NCBI GenBank assembly: GCA_900317365.1
Contig: ONGM01000249.1
Coordinates: 1-52,637, forward strand
Reading direction: 5' to 3'
DNA length: 52,637 nucleotides
DNA from: an uncultured Planctomycetota bacterium
Lineage (GTDB): Bacteria > Planctomycetota > Planctomycetia > Pirellulales > Thermoguttaceae
Within the stretch, counting starts at the first letter, position 1; the number at the start of each line of letters is the position of its first letter. Under the pieces are notes generated by a model, which saw only the letters and a program-made list of their open reading frames with translations, searched no databases and had not been told where the DNA came from. Made by a program: the position numbers and the translations under genes. Shown in pieces: positions 16,786 to 25,652 of the stretch.

Positions 16786-18051
16786 TTAAACTTCGGGAAT
16801 AACGTACGGATAACGTTGCGGTCGAGAAACGTGTCGATTCGCTTCGTCGTCGTTGATGAACTTGCAGTTTTCTTGATCCCACTGCAACCGACGCCCGAGT
16901 TTGTGACAAATCGCCATGAGCTGGCATAGCGAAGCGGTGCAAGCGCCGTATTGGAAATCTTGGAACGGTCGGAGACGATTGCGAACGCAGAACGCGAAAT
17001 CGTCGGCGATATTCGTGGCGCCGCCGGAGTAACGACGGACGTCGACCGCTTTGAGCGGGTTGAGCTTCGTTTGATTGTGGCGGAATTCGCCTTCGGTACC
17101 GATGAAGGTAACGTCGTGCGGACCGTTCCACGCGTGGTACATCTTGACGCCGTTCTTAAAGACGGCGCAGACGTACTTGCTGCCTTCGTATCCGATCGGT
17201 TGGAGTTCGACGGGTTCTTCGGCGTCGAGTCCGAGAATGTACATAGCGCCGCCGAATTTGTGAGCGCCCCAGTCGGCGAGGAATCCGTTTCCGTATTCCG
17301 TGTAACGTCGCCATCCGCCGCCGTAGTTTCCGGAGCATCGCTCGCTATTGAAGGGCGCCGCCGGCGCTTGACCTTGCCAACGATCCCAGTCGAAGCCTTC
17401 CGGAATCGGTTGCTCCGGCAGATAGCAGTGTCGCGGCGGGTCGCCGAGTCCAATGAAGACCTCTTTGACGTCGCCGATCGCGCCGCTTTGGATGATCGGC
17501 GCCATGTATCCGTAGTCTTCCATAACGCGCTGGCTACCGCTCGTGCAGACGCGATTGTACTTGCGCGCCGCCTTGACGATGAGTCGAGACTCTTGCAGTG
17601 TGAGCGTGAGCGGCTTTTCGCAGTAGACGTCTTTACCTGCTTGGCATGCTTCGACAGAGATCTTCGTGTGCCAGTGATCCGGGCAAGCGCATACGATCGC
17701 GTCGACGTCGTTGCGTTGGAGGACGTCTTCGTAATGCGCGTATTTCGCGGCGGCTTCGTTCTTGTAGTGGTCGTTGACGCGATTTGCGGCTCGATCAAGG
17801 TGATCCTTGTAGCAGTCGCAAACGCCGAGAACTTGATAGTTGGGGTTGTTTAAAAAACCGCCGAGAAGTTCGTTGCCGCGGTTGCCTAAACCGATGTGAA
17901 ACAGATTGATCTTATTGCTCGGAGAGACGCCTCCGTCGAATCCAAAGATGCGTCCGGGCATTAGCAAAGGCGCGGAAAACACGCTTGCCGCAGAGATCGT
18001 TAAAAAGTTACGGCGATCAAGTCGTTGACGATTGCTTTTCATCGCTACCAT
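16786..18051 (-). CDS. Tat-exported Gfo/Idh/MocA family oxidoreductase
   Basis: A 421-residue NAD(P)-dependent dehydrogenase-type protein. A twin-arginine signal (RRNFL, R13-R14) is followed by a hydrophobic stretch. The Rossmann motif is IGLGNRG (53-59). DHWH (124-127) and the family signature CEKP (143-146) follow. The C-terminal alpha/beta domain covers about residues 160-400. The family acts on sugars and inositols, and exported members with Tat signals are abundant in planctomycetes. The substrate cannot be told. AAGG lies 4 nt before the first ATG. A second ATG at codon 4 is a possible start. The HEAT-repeat gene follows in the same transcript. Confidence 0.93.
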   Translation of the reverse strand: MVAMKSNRQRLDRRNFLTISAASVFSAPLLMPGRIFGFDGGVSPSNKINLFHIGLGNRGNELLGGFLNNPNYQVLGVCDCYKDHLDRAANRVNDHYKNEAAAKYAHYEDVLQRNDVDAIVCACPDHWHTKISVEACQAGKDVYCEKPLTLTLQESRLIVKAARKYNRVCTSGSQRVMEDYGYMAPIIQSGAIGDVKEVFIGLGDPPRHCYLPEQPIPEGFDWDRWQGQAPAAPFNSERCSGNYGGGWRRYTEYGNGFLADWGAHKFGGAMYILGLDAEEPVELQPIGYEGSKYVCAVFKNGVKMYHAWNGPHDVTFIGTEGEFRHNQTKLNPLKAVDVRRYSGGATNIADDFAFCVRNRLRPFQDFQYGACTASLCQLMAICHKLGRRLQWDQENCKFINDDEANRHVSRPQRYPYVIPEV

Positions 18052-18177
18052 AATACCTTAAAGGAGATTCGTCGCCTAAACGTTAAGAACGCGTCGCGGA
18101 GGACTTACCCAAATACGACCGCAACAGACGACGCAGTAATTTTTCGAACGTCGCAACGCGACGCAACAACTTCCACA

Positions 18178-18206
18178 ATTATAGCGTCGTTCCGCGATTG
18201 TTGCAA
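18178..18206 (-). promoter_or_regulatory. sigma70-type promoter of the oxidoreductase/HEAT operon
   Basis: Read on the minus strand: TTGCAA (18206-18201), 17 bp, then a perfect TATAAT (18183-18178), about 125 bp before the Gfo/Idh/MocA start codon. Confidence 0.7.
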
Positions 18207-18337
18207 TAACCCGAGAAATTTTTCTTAATCTACGTCGACGATCTCTTTTATCGCGCGAACGAGTTCTTTATCGAGAGACAGAGCGCGTCTCTTTGCGAGC
18301 GTCGCTATTCGCGCGCGTTGACGGCGCGCCGAGCGAG

Positions 18338-18379
18338 AAAAAAAGAAGAGCGAATCGCCTCGCTTGACGATTCGCTCTT
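18338..18379 (-). terminator. Rho-independent terminator after secDF
   Basis: Perfect 12-bp arms at 18346-18357 and 18368-18379 (AAGAGCGAATCG and its complement) with a 10-nt loop. On the minus strand the stem is followed by C then seven T (A7 at 18338-18344 on the plus strand). Confidence 0.9.
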
Positions 18380-18442
18380 GCGGATTTAGCGGTAATTAAC
18401 CGTTTGAATTAACCGACGTTTCCGGTCTGAAGTTCGGCGCGA

Positions 18443-21400
18443 TTATTTCACTCTCTCAGAGGGGTTCTTCGCGGAGCTCTTTTGGAGCAGCCAGTAGAGG
18501 AACGGCGCGCAGATGAAGACGGAGCTGTAAGTACCGACGATCACGCCGACGAGCATGGCGAACGCGAACGTGTGGATTCCGGCGCCGCCGAAGACGTAGA
18601 GAACGAAGACTGAGAACGCCGTCGTTACCGAGGTCAGGATCGTACGCGTGAAGACGTGGTTCGTCGCCTTGTTGATAATCTCCTTGGTAATCGCTTCCGA
18701 CTTGCCGCGCACTTCGCGCATACGGTCGAAGAGAACGATCGTGTCGTTCAAGGAGTAACCGATCAAAGTAAGGAACGCGGCGACGGTCGCAAGGCCGATC
18801 TTGAATTGCGTGATACCAAGGAACGCGAGCGGACCCGCAAGCCATTGGCTGAGCGCGATAAGACCGAGCGTAAACAGAACGTCGTGCACCAGACCGACAA
18901 CGGCGGAAAGCCCGAAGACGGCGTGCTTGAATCGGAACCAGAGGTACGCGATAATGCAGATCAAGCTGCCGAAGATGGCGAGCGCGCCTTGCGTGCGCGC
19001 GTAGCCCGCGACGGAAGAACCGACCGTGTTCGACGCTTCGAAGACCGATTGATCGGCGACCTTAGCGACCGTTGCGTCGGCGGTTGCTTTGACCGAGTCG
19101 ACGTCGGCCGTCTTGAAGATCACGTTCCAATTTGCGAACGCTTTGTTGGAGCCTTCTTTATATTCGTCGTTCGTCGCGGTAACTTGCGAACCATCTTGCG
19201 AATCTTCTTCTCCGAGGACGTCGTTGAAGTAATTCTCGACGACTTCGCGGCTCAGCGGCGGATTGACGGTAACGGCGACGGTCGTTTCCGGGGTCTCGAG
19301 TTCGGAGCCAACCTCCTTAACTTGCTTCGTTTCACCGATTTCGTACGTCATGGAGTAACGTCGGAGCTTATCGGCGAAAGTTTCTTTAAGCAGGTTTTCA
19401 ACTTCTACGCGGAACTGTTCGGCGTCTTTGTCTTTTGGACACGACGCGCTAATCGTGTAGCACGTGTTCGGCGCGACCTCATTGCCGTCGCGGTCATGCT
19501 CGAGCGAAAGTTCGCTGACGGTCAGGTCGGGGAGGTCGGGGAGTTTTCGGATTTCTTCGATGGCGACCGGTTCGGTGAACACGGTTTGAATTTCCACGCC
19601 GCCGACGAAGTCGACGTCGAAGACGCCTTTGCCGCGAATAACGAGACCGACGAGACCGGCGATAATGACGACGATGGAGAACCAATACGTCTTCTTAGCG
19701 ATCGTGAAGAAGTCGATATTCGGACGTTTGAACGCTTTGAGTCCGACAAAAGAGGAAATGCATTTTTCAGGGTGTTTTTCGGAAATCCACCCGGCGCGCT
19801 CGCAAGACATGAAGATAACACGGCAGATGTACGTCGCTGTGAACATACTGAAGAGAACGCCGAGGAACAACGTGATCGCGAAGCTCTTGATTTGCTCGGA
19901 ACCGACGAGATACAGGATCCACGCGGTCAGCATCGTCGTAATATTGGAGTCAAAAATAGCGGAGAACGCGCGTTGATAACCGGTTCGAATCGCCATGCGC
20001 AACTTGGCGCCGCCGGAGATTTCTTCACGAATGCGTTCGAAGATCAGAACGTTGGCGTCGACCGCCATACCGACGGTCAAGACGAGACCGGCGAGACCCG
20101 GCAACGTGAACGCGGCGCGCATCGAGATCATCGCGGTCATAATGAGCACGAGGTTCATGAGAACGGCGAAGGTCGCGACGAGACCGGCGAAACCGTAGTA
20201 CATGATCATGAAGAGCAGAACGAGGATTCCGCCCCACATGATCGCGTTCTTACCTTTTTCGATCGTGTCGGCGCCCAAAGACGGTCCGGTGACCATCTTC
20301 GTAACCGGTTTTTCGGAGAGCGTCGCGGGAAGAACGCCGGCGTGCATGACGGCGATAAGCGCGCGAACTTCTTCTTGGATACGATTGCGATCGTCGATCG
20401 AAAGGTTGGAACCGAACGTGATTTGTCCGCGATCGCGAATTGTGCTTTGGATCGTCGGCGCGTTGAAGAGTCGGTCGTTAAAGACGACGCCGAGTTGACG
20501 TCCGGCGCGACCGTCGCGCGCGCAGTATTGTTGCGTCAGGTTCTCCATGTGTCGAGCGCCGTCGACGTTCATCGTGAAGTGGACTTGCGGCTCGCCCATC
20601 TCGCCGATTCCTTCTTGAACGAATTCAACGTGAGCGCCGTTGACTTCGTACGGTTCCGCGACTTCCAGAACGAGAAGTTCGTAGCGCGGAATCGCTTTCG
20701 GATCTTCGTCGGCGCGCGGCGTGCCCGTATACGGACGCGAGATCGTGTCGTTGCGGATAATGTCTTCCTGAGTCGGGTCGACCGGCAACCACGAAGCCCC
20801 TTTAACGATACCTTCGCCGTTCGATTGAGTCGGATCGATAACGAGACGTTCGGCGTCTTTATATTCTTCGCTGAGCGCGAGCTTGATCGCTTGTTTTTCG
20901 TCTTGATCGGAGGATGCGTTCGACGCGAGAATGCGGAACTTCAAGTTACCGGTTCCGCTAATAATGCGCTCGAGTCGAGCGACTTCGACGTCGTCCGCTT
21001 CCGGAATCGTAATTTTAACTTCCGTGTTGGCGCCGAGTTCCTGGATGGAGATTTCGCGAACGCCGGACGGATTGATACGCTTCATGATCGCGTTTTTGAG
21101 CGCGCCCATGTCCTCGTTTGAAACGGAAGCGCGACCGGAATCCTTGTTCGGCGTAACGGAATAGACGAGCACGGAACCGCCGCGCAGGTCGATACCAAGG
21201 TTGACGCGATGCTCTTTCAGACCTTTGATCGTTGAAACTAAACCGCCGACGAAGCAGAAGAAGATGAGGAAATATCCCATCTTCATTTCCGGGGAACGGA
21301 ATTTCTTCGCGCAAACGTTCATGAAGAGTATGGCGAGAACGATGACGAGAAAGACGATTCCGAAGGTAACGGCGCGTTCTTTAAAGGCGGCGGCGTCTTC

Positions 21401-21721
21401 GGCGGATTTCTCCACTTCCTCGACGGTCGTTTCGGTAGCGACGACGTCGGAAGCGTCTTTCTCAGCGTTGGCGTCGTCGGCGTTTTCAGCGGTTGTAGCG
21501 GGAGTATTTTCGGCGTTTTCGGACGCGTTATTTTCAGTAGGCGCGGCTTCGTTTGCGCTCGCGGCGTCAGTCGACGCGTTTTCGGTCGCGACGACTGCGG
21601 CCTGTTGGTCGGTCGCTTCGTCTTGCGCGTACGACGTCGTGGAATTTACGCCGAGGACAAACGCCGTGAGCGTAACAAGACCTATAATCCAAGGTCTCAA
21701 CGAGATTTTTTCATTAGTCAT
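18443..21721 (-). CDS. secDF: fused protein translocase subunit SecDF
   Basis: A 1092-residue fusion of SecD and SecF, the proton-driven inner membrane partners that help the Sec channel pull proteins to the periplasm. Residues 11-25 form an extra membrane or signal segment, followed by an acidic Ala/Glu/Thr/Asn-rich stretch to about 110, which ordinary SecD lacks. Then come SecD features: LGIDLRGGS (175-183), a large periplasmic domain, and GMAVDANVLIFERIREE in the membrane part. The SecF half has VDFVGGVEIQ and GYSLNDTIVLFDRMRE. yajC lies 170 bp upstream on the same strand, the usual yajC-secD-secF order. A terminator follows at 18338-18379. Confidence 0.97.
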   Translation of the reverse strand: MTNEKISLRPWIIGLVTLTAFVLGVNSTTSYAQDEATDQQAAVVATENASTDAASANEAAPTENNASENAENTPATTAENADDANAEKDASDVVATETTVEEVEKSAEDAAAFKERAVTFGIVFLVIVLAILFMNVCAKKFRSPEMKMGYFLIFFCFVGGLVSTIKGLKEHRVNLGIDLRGGSVLVYSVTPNKDSGRASVSNEDMGALKNAIMKRINPSGVREISIQELGANTEVKITIPEADDVEVARLERIISGTGNLKFRILASNASSDQDEKQAIKLALSEEYKDAERLVIDPTQSNGEGIVKGASWLPVDPTQEDIIRNDTISRPYTGTPRADEDPKAIPRYELLVLEVAEPYEVNGAHVEFVQEGIGEMGEPQVHFTMNVDGARHMENLTQQYCARDGRAGRQLGVVFNDRLFNAPTIQSTIRDRGQITFGSNLSIDDRNRIQEEVRALIAVMHAGVLPATLSEKPVTKMVTGPSLGADTIEKGKNAIMWGGILVLLFMIMYYGFAGLVATFAVLMNLVLIMTAMISMRAAFTLPGLAGLVLTVGMAVDANVLIFERIREEISGGAKLRMAIRTGYQRAFSAIFDSNITTMLTAWILYLVGSEQIKSFAITLFLGVLFSMFTATYICRVIFMSCERAGWISEKHPEKCISSFVGLKAFKRPNIDFFTIAKKTYWFSIVVIIAGLVGLVIRGKGVFDVDFVGGVEIQTVFTEPVAIEEIRKLPDLPDLTVSELSLEHDRDGNEVAPNTCYTISASCPKDKDAEQFRVEVENLLKETFADKLRRYSMTYEIGETKQVKEVGSELETPETTVAVTVNPPLSREVVENYFNDVLGEEDSQDGSQVTATNDEYKEGSNKAFANWNVIFKTADVDSVKATADATVAKVADQSVFEASNTVGSSVAGYARTQGALAIFGSLICIIAYLWFRFKHAVFGLSAVVGLVHDVLFTLGLIALSQWLAGPLAFLGITQFKIGLATVAAFLTLIGYSLNDTIVLFDRMREVRGKSEAITKEIINKATNHVFTRTILTSVTTAFSVFVLYVFGGAGIHTFAFAMLVGVIVGTYSSVFICAPFLYWLLQKSSAKNPSERVK

Positions 21722-21891
21722 TGGTCAAAATTGTTGATTGAAGTAACTTTCGTTCCCGAGCGACTCTTTGCAACCGATTCGCGCAAATCGAGCGCGCTGC
21801 GGAGAACGGCGTCGGGTTAAAAACGTTCGCGTCTCGATTTCTCAAGACGACGTCTATCCGTTTGCGCGACGAGCGCGCGGACAAGAAGTCG

Positions 21892-22314
21892 TTAGTTGGT
21901 CTTCTTGCCTTTGTCTTTTTCTTTTTCCTTTTCTTCCTTCGCTTTGTTAGCCGCTTCTTTGTCGTAGACGTAATAAATGGCGCTTAATGAAAAACGCATT
22001 TTAACGTTGTTGGAATCGTCGACGCGAAGGACGATTTCGCCGCCTTGGCGATCGATCGAATGAACGACCCCGATGATCCCGCTCGTTGTGAGAACGCGAT
22101 CGTTGATCTTAATGGAGTCGAGAAGCTGCTGCGCCTGCTTATTGCGAGATTTCGCGGGCAAGACGAAGAGAAGGTACATCGCGACGAGTACAAAAAAGAT
22201 CATTGCGACGAAGCTGAAAGGACCCGAACCGGCCGGAACAGGTTGAGCGCTTTCGCCTTCCGCAAAAAACGGCGCGCGCACAAGGTAAAAAGCTAGCGTT
22301 GACGCTGCGTTCAT
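21892..22314 (-). CDS. yajC: preprotein translocase subunit YajC
   Basis: A 140-residue membrane protein of the SecDF-YajC complex. An N-terminal hydrophobic segment is followed by the main membrane helix FVAMIFFVLVAMYLLFVLP (about 35-53). The family sequence IKINDRVLTTSGIIGVVHSI and a short beta domain come next. The tail KEEKEKEKDKGKK is highly charged. The gene heads the yajC-secDF unit and has a good promoter upstream at 22401-22429. Confidence 0.95.
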   Translation of the reverse strand: MNAASTLAFYLVRAPFFAEGESAQPVPAGSGPFSFVAMIFFVLVAMYLLFVLPAKSRNKQAQQLLDSIKINDRVLTTSGIIGVVHSIDRQGGEIVLRVDDSNNVKMRFSLSAIYYVYDKEAANKAKEEKEKEKDKGKKTN

Positions 22315-22400
22315 GAATGGATCCCCTTAATCGTAGCGATGAATTGATCCGCCGCGCGACGGCGTGCGCCGCGACGACAAGCCTAGTCTATTATCTCACT

Positions 22401-22429
22401 ATCATACACTTTATTTCAAGGAGCGCCAA
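22401..22429 (-). promoter_or_regulatory. probable promoter of yajC-secDF
   Basis: On the minus strand TTGGCG (22429-22424), 17 bp, TATGAT (22406-22401), about 87 bp before the yajC start codon. Confidence 0.55.
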
Positions 22430-22681
22430 GGGCGGCGGGCAATAAAACGATTTTTTTCTTTTTTTTAAGGTAATCTGGAATAGAGATCAAAAACTTTCGG
22501 GAAAAGAGGGATTTTAGGAATTATAACGCGAGCGACGCGTCTCATTTTGTCGTCGATGAGAATTCGTGCGGAAAATCGTCTTGCGGCGCGTTTCAATTTT
22601 CGCTACGGTTTTCAGGCTGTCTCGCTAAAGCGGCCTTGGCGCGCGCCAAGTTCGATCGAGAGTCCTCTGTGGAGAAACGTC

Positions 22682-23215
22682 GTGTACGCTTACGATTTAC
22701 TGTCCTTTGATCCCGTATATTCCGACGAAAACGACTTGCATTGTCGTCCTGCGCGCGAGAGCGATCTAGACTCCATGCTTGCGATCGAGGAGTCGTCCTT
22801 TGAGTTCCCGTGGTCTCGCGACGATTTTCTCTTCTGTCTGCGCGCGAGTCGGTGCGAGGCGATCGTGATCGAACGAGACGCCGCCGTCGTCGGATACGCG
22901 ATTTACGAGCGACGTTCGAGCTCGATTCGTCTTCTGAGTCTCGCGGTCGCGGCGGTCGCGCGACGTCATGGCGTGGGCGCCGCGCTCTTCGGCGCGCTCG
23001 TCGCGTTGCTCGACGACAAGCGCCGTGAAATCGTGTGCACCGCGAGCGAACGCAACGTTGTCGCTAGGCGCTTCTTGCAACGTTTAGGCTTTCGTTCGCG
23101 CTGGGTCGAACGCAAGTTCTATCGCGAAATCGACTGCGCCGCGCACCGCATGGTCTTCTCGCTGGACGAACGATTCGCGTACGTCGATTCTCACGACGTT
23201 AAGAAGGCGGGCTAA
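22682..23215 (+). CDS. rimI: RimI-like GNAT N-acetyltransferase
   Basis: A GNAT enzyme of the RimI kind, which acetylates the N-terminal Ala of ribosomal protein S18. CRPARESDLDSMLAIEESSF and FPWSRDDF near the start are the RimI signature, and VARRHGVGAALF is the acetyl-CoA-binding motif A, followed by ERNVVARRFLQRLGF. I chose GTG 22682 because GGAG stands 7 nt before it and the protein is then 177 residues, near the family's usual length of about 150. The frame continues upstream to ATG 22556 and TTG 22547 with an Arg-rich, non-conserved extension. Assignment to RimI rather than another GNAT is likely but not certain. Confidence 0.8.
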   Translation: MYAYDLLSFDPVYSDENDLHCRPARESDLDSMLAIEESSFEFPWSRDDFLFCLRASRCEAIVIERDAAVVGYAIYERRSSSIRLLSLAVAAVARRHGVGAALFGALVALLDDKRREIVCTASERNVVARRFLQRLGFRSRWVERKFYREIDCAAHRMVFSLDERFAYVDSHDVKKAG

Positions 23216-23563
23216 GCGCAATAGCCGTTCAAACGCGTCGTCAACGTCAGAAATAACGTCGGAAAATATCGAAGCGAGGGTCGCAAGGCTCCCGCTTTTT
23301 TTACGCTCTTGCGTCTCCGTTCCTTTTGCCGCCTTCTTTTGTCGTCCTTTCTTGACGTCCGCTTTTGAGCTTCTCTGCGTTTTCTTCTCCGCAACCTTCC
23401 TCGGCGCCCTTCTAGTGAGCGTCTTTTGATCGCGCGCGATTGCATTCGGACTTTTTCGCCTTCTTCCCCGCCTTCTTTTCAGCCTTTCATCTTTCATGTC
23501 TTCATGCGAGACAAGTTGGTCGAAGCGAGACTGCCGAAGCCTATCGGCGCGCGATGAAGCAAT
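23216..23563. other. intergenic stretch with strong purine/pyrimidine strand bias
   Basis: The plus strand is pyrimidine-rich, so the minus strand reads as a Lys/Arg-rich frame from 23497 (KRRRGRRRKSPNA, then KADVKKGRQKKAAKGTE). The frame runs on into the antisense of rimI to 23084. It might be a small basic, histone-H1-like protein, but no Shine-Dalgarno supports it. Confidence 0.3.
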
Positions 23564-23601
23564 AAAAAAACGTCGTCCGGCGCGAAGACCGAACGACGTT
23601 T
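23564..23601 (-). terminator. Rho-independent terminator after the TPR lipoprotein gene
   Basis: Arms 23568-23580 and 23589-23601 (AAACGTCGT-CGG with one mismatch) and a minus-strand T-run (A7 at 23564-23570 on the plus strand), 28 bp past the stop codon. Confidence 0.85.
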
Positions 23602-23628
23602 CGTTGCGAGTAGACGATTTCAGCGAGG

Positions 23629-25119
23629 CTAGAAGACGGAGCCTGCGCGGAGGTTAGGGGGACCGGAATTGAGTTGCGCGCGCGGTTTCACGACAGGCGG
23701 CGCGGCGGGTTTCGCGATCGTCGCGCGCGCCGCGTAGGGACTGTCGTTCGCGCCGCGTTGCGCTGCGACCGGCTGGCTAGGCGAGGCTGAAGGCGAGGCT
23801 GAAGGCGAGGCTGAGGCTGAGGCGGCGCTCGCCATGTTCGGGATAGGCTTGCCGACTCCCGAGCCGTCGGCGTCGAGATTCGCGAAACCCAGCCCGTTTG
23901 AAGCCGACTTTGAGTCTTGCGCCGCGCGTTTCGGAAGCAATGCGGACGTTTGCGCAATTTTATTATCGGATTTATTATCGGATTCAGGCGCGGCGGCGAC
24001 GGAACCGAGCCATTTAACTTCCGGTTCGCCGTTGGACGACGATCTCGCAGGGGACGTCGTAAGCGCCTGAGCCTGTCGAATCGAGTTGGCGTTTGAATCG
24101 TTGGACGAGGCGACGACGTTTCCGAAGCCTAACGCGTCGTTTGAACGTCCGAGGGTCGACGGCGTCGTCTGCGACGACATAGGCTTAGACGTCGCAGGCT
24201 GAGTTTGCGGTTGTATTTCGATTTCCGTTTCCGATTGCGACGCGCCGGAGGTCGCGGGGCTGGCGCTTTGATTGGAGGCGTCTTCAAACTGAGCTGCGGA
24301 CGTCGACTGAACTTGGGTCATTTGATCCGCTGGGACGTCGTCGACGACGACGGCGTTGAGATCGGATTCCGGAACTTTCGGAGAGTCTTTTTCTTTAGCT
24401 TCGTTCGCCTTTATTCGCTGTTGCGCGAGATATTGCGCTTCCAAAGCGTTGGCGCGTTGGACGAGGCGGGAGTCGTCCGGATTCAGTTTTATGGCGACGT
24501 TGACGTTTTCGATAGCGTCGGAGAGGTCGCCTGCGCGTTCGGAGATGGTTCCCATTTTATAATACGCGCGGTAATCGCCCGGCGCTTCTTGCGCGACTTC
24601 TTGAAGGAGTTTGTACGCTTCCGCGTCTTTGTCTTGCGCTTCTAAAAGATAGGCGATTTCGAGTTTCGGTTCGATCGAGTCCGGATTGCGATCGCGCCAC
24701 TGCTGGAGAATTTCCTGAGCGCCGACCGCGTCGCCGCGCGCCGTTGAAGACGTGGCGAGTCCGCGATAGCAACAGACGATCGTTTCCGGTTCCGGGTTAA
24801 GTCCGAGCGCCGTCCAGTACGCGTCCTCCGCCTGATCGAGGAGCTTGACGTCCCCCGTTTCCGCCGCTTTGCGTTGGTATGCGGAGCCGAGGTTGTAATA
24901 CGTCTCAGCCGAATCGGGATTTTCATCGAGCGCCGCCTGAAAGAGAACGATGGCGTCGTCGTACCGACCTGACGAAAACTGTTCGACTCCCTGCGCGTTC
25001 CGATTTGCGGCGGTTACGCCAGGAGACGCGCAACCCGCCGCGAGCGCAAGCGCAAGCGCCAACCCGCCTGCCGCCGCTCGTCGTAAAGCCGTCTTGCAAT
25101 TCGCGTGTGATAGTCCCAT
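23629..25119 (-). CDS. TPR-repeat lipoprotein
   Basis: A 496-residue protein with a lipoprotein signal: hydrophobic Ala/Leu stretch and lipobox LAAGC with the lipidated Cys at 30. Residues about 35-225 form tetratricopeptide repeats (GVEQFSSGRYDDAIVLFQAA, AETYYNLGSAYQRK, DYRAYYKMGTISERAGDLSDAI). The remaining half is low-complexity, rich in Ser, Ala, Pro, Gln and Asn, including SASASPSASPSASPS encoded by a 12-bp tandem repeat. It is probably a membrane-anchored scaffold for protein complexes. It is divergent from the metallopeptidase-like gene, and the partner is unknown. Confidence 0.88.
   Translation of the reverse strand: MGLSHANCKTALRRAAAGGLALALALAAGCASPGVTAANRNAQGVEQFSSGRYDDAIVLFQAALDENPDSAETYYNLGSAYQRKAAETGDVKLLDQAEDAYWTALGLNPEPETIVCCYRGLATSSTARGDAVGAQEILQQWRDRNPDSIEPKLEIAYLLEAQDKDAEAYKLLQEVAQEAPGDYRAYYKMGTISERAGDLSDAIENVNVAIKLNPDDSRLVQRANALEAQYLAQQRIKANEAKEKDSPKVPESDLNAVVVDDVPADQMTQVQSTSAAQFEDASNQSASPATSGASQSETEIEIQPQTQPATSKPMSSQTTPSTLGRSNDALGFGNVVASSNDSNANSIRQAQALTTSPARSSSNGEPEVKWLGSVAAAPESDNKSDNKIAQTSALLPKRAAQDSKSASNGLGFANLDADGSGVGKPIPNMASAASASASPSASPSASPSQPVAAQRGANDSPYAARATIAKPAAPPVVKPRAQLNSGPPNLRAGSVF
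23775..23787 (-). repeat. dispersed 13-mer GCCTCGCCTAGCC, copy 2 (inside the TPR gene)
   Basis: Exact match on the minus strand to 5228-5240, at the edge of the 12-bp tandem repeat. Confidence 0.5.
23780..23815 (-). repeat. 12-bp tandem repeat (GGCGAGGCTGAA), three copies
   Basis: Copies at 23780, 23792 and 23804 (the third ends in G). On the minus strand they encode repeated Ser-Ala-Ser-Pro units in the TPR lipoprotein tail. Confidence 0.85.
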
Positions 25120-25184
25120 AGCGATTCGTCCGTGATTCGCGTCGATTTTCGCTCGACGCCGCGCCGTCCCTGCGCGTTCGGTTT

Positions 25185-25217
25185 ATACTGCGTCGTCGCA
25201 ACTCCACGCAACGACAT
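25185..25217 (-). repeat. possible copy of a widespread interspersed repeat (SLRGVATT type)
   Basis: On the minus strand this reads as MSLRGVATTQ, the conceptual translation I remember from a dispersed repeat scattered through many bacterial genomes. It sits in the 530-bp gap between the TPR lipoprotein (-) and the metallopeptidase gene (+). Only one copy is in this window. Confidence 0.35.
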
Positions 25218-25316
25218 GCGCGCGAAGTTTACCCTATCTCCAAAAGTCGCGCAAGACGTCTTTTCACCTTTGACGTTAAGCGATATTTTCTTGACGCGGC
25301 GTCGCGCGCTCTTTGG

Positions 25317-25345
25317 TTGCAAAGGGAGTCGATTTGGGATATAAT
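25317..25345 (+). promoter_or_regulatory. sigma70-type promoter upstream of the metallopeptidase-like gene
   Basis: TTGCAA (25317-25322), 17 bp, perfect TATAAT (25340-25345). The start codon is about 300 bp downstream, so the leader is long. I see no other gene in the rest of this 530-bp gap. Confidence 0.65.
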
Positions 25346-25652
25346 CGGGGCGACTCGACGGAACTTTCGCTCGCTTTCCCGTTCGATAAGGCGCGGCGTT
25401 CCCCGCTGAAATACGAAACGCGCCTTCAGAATAAGGACGGCGATAAGATCGGCGGGTAGAATAAGACGGCGGAAGAAAACGTGGCGTCGCGCAAGAATCG
25501 CGTCGCGAGGGCGCGCGATCGAAGAGACCGCCGCCGTCTTCGACGCGGAACCGCCGCCGTCGCCCTTGACTAGCCGAAAGCCAAGCCTCGTCTTCGTCCG
25601 AAAGTTTCGCTTTATGTTCGTAAGGTTTGGAAAGACCGCCTCGGAGAACGTT

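Noticed and set aside
18656..21121. 821-codon plus-strand frame opposite secDF
   Set aside because: Antisense shadow. The minus strand carries unmistakable SecD and SecF motifs.
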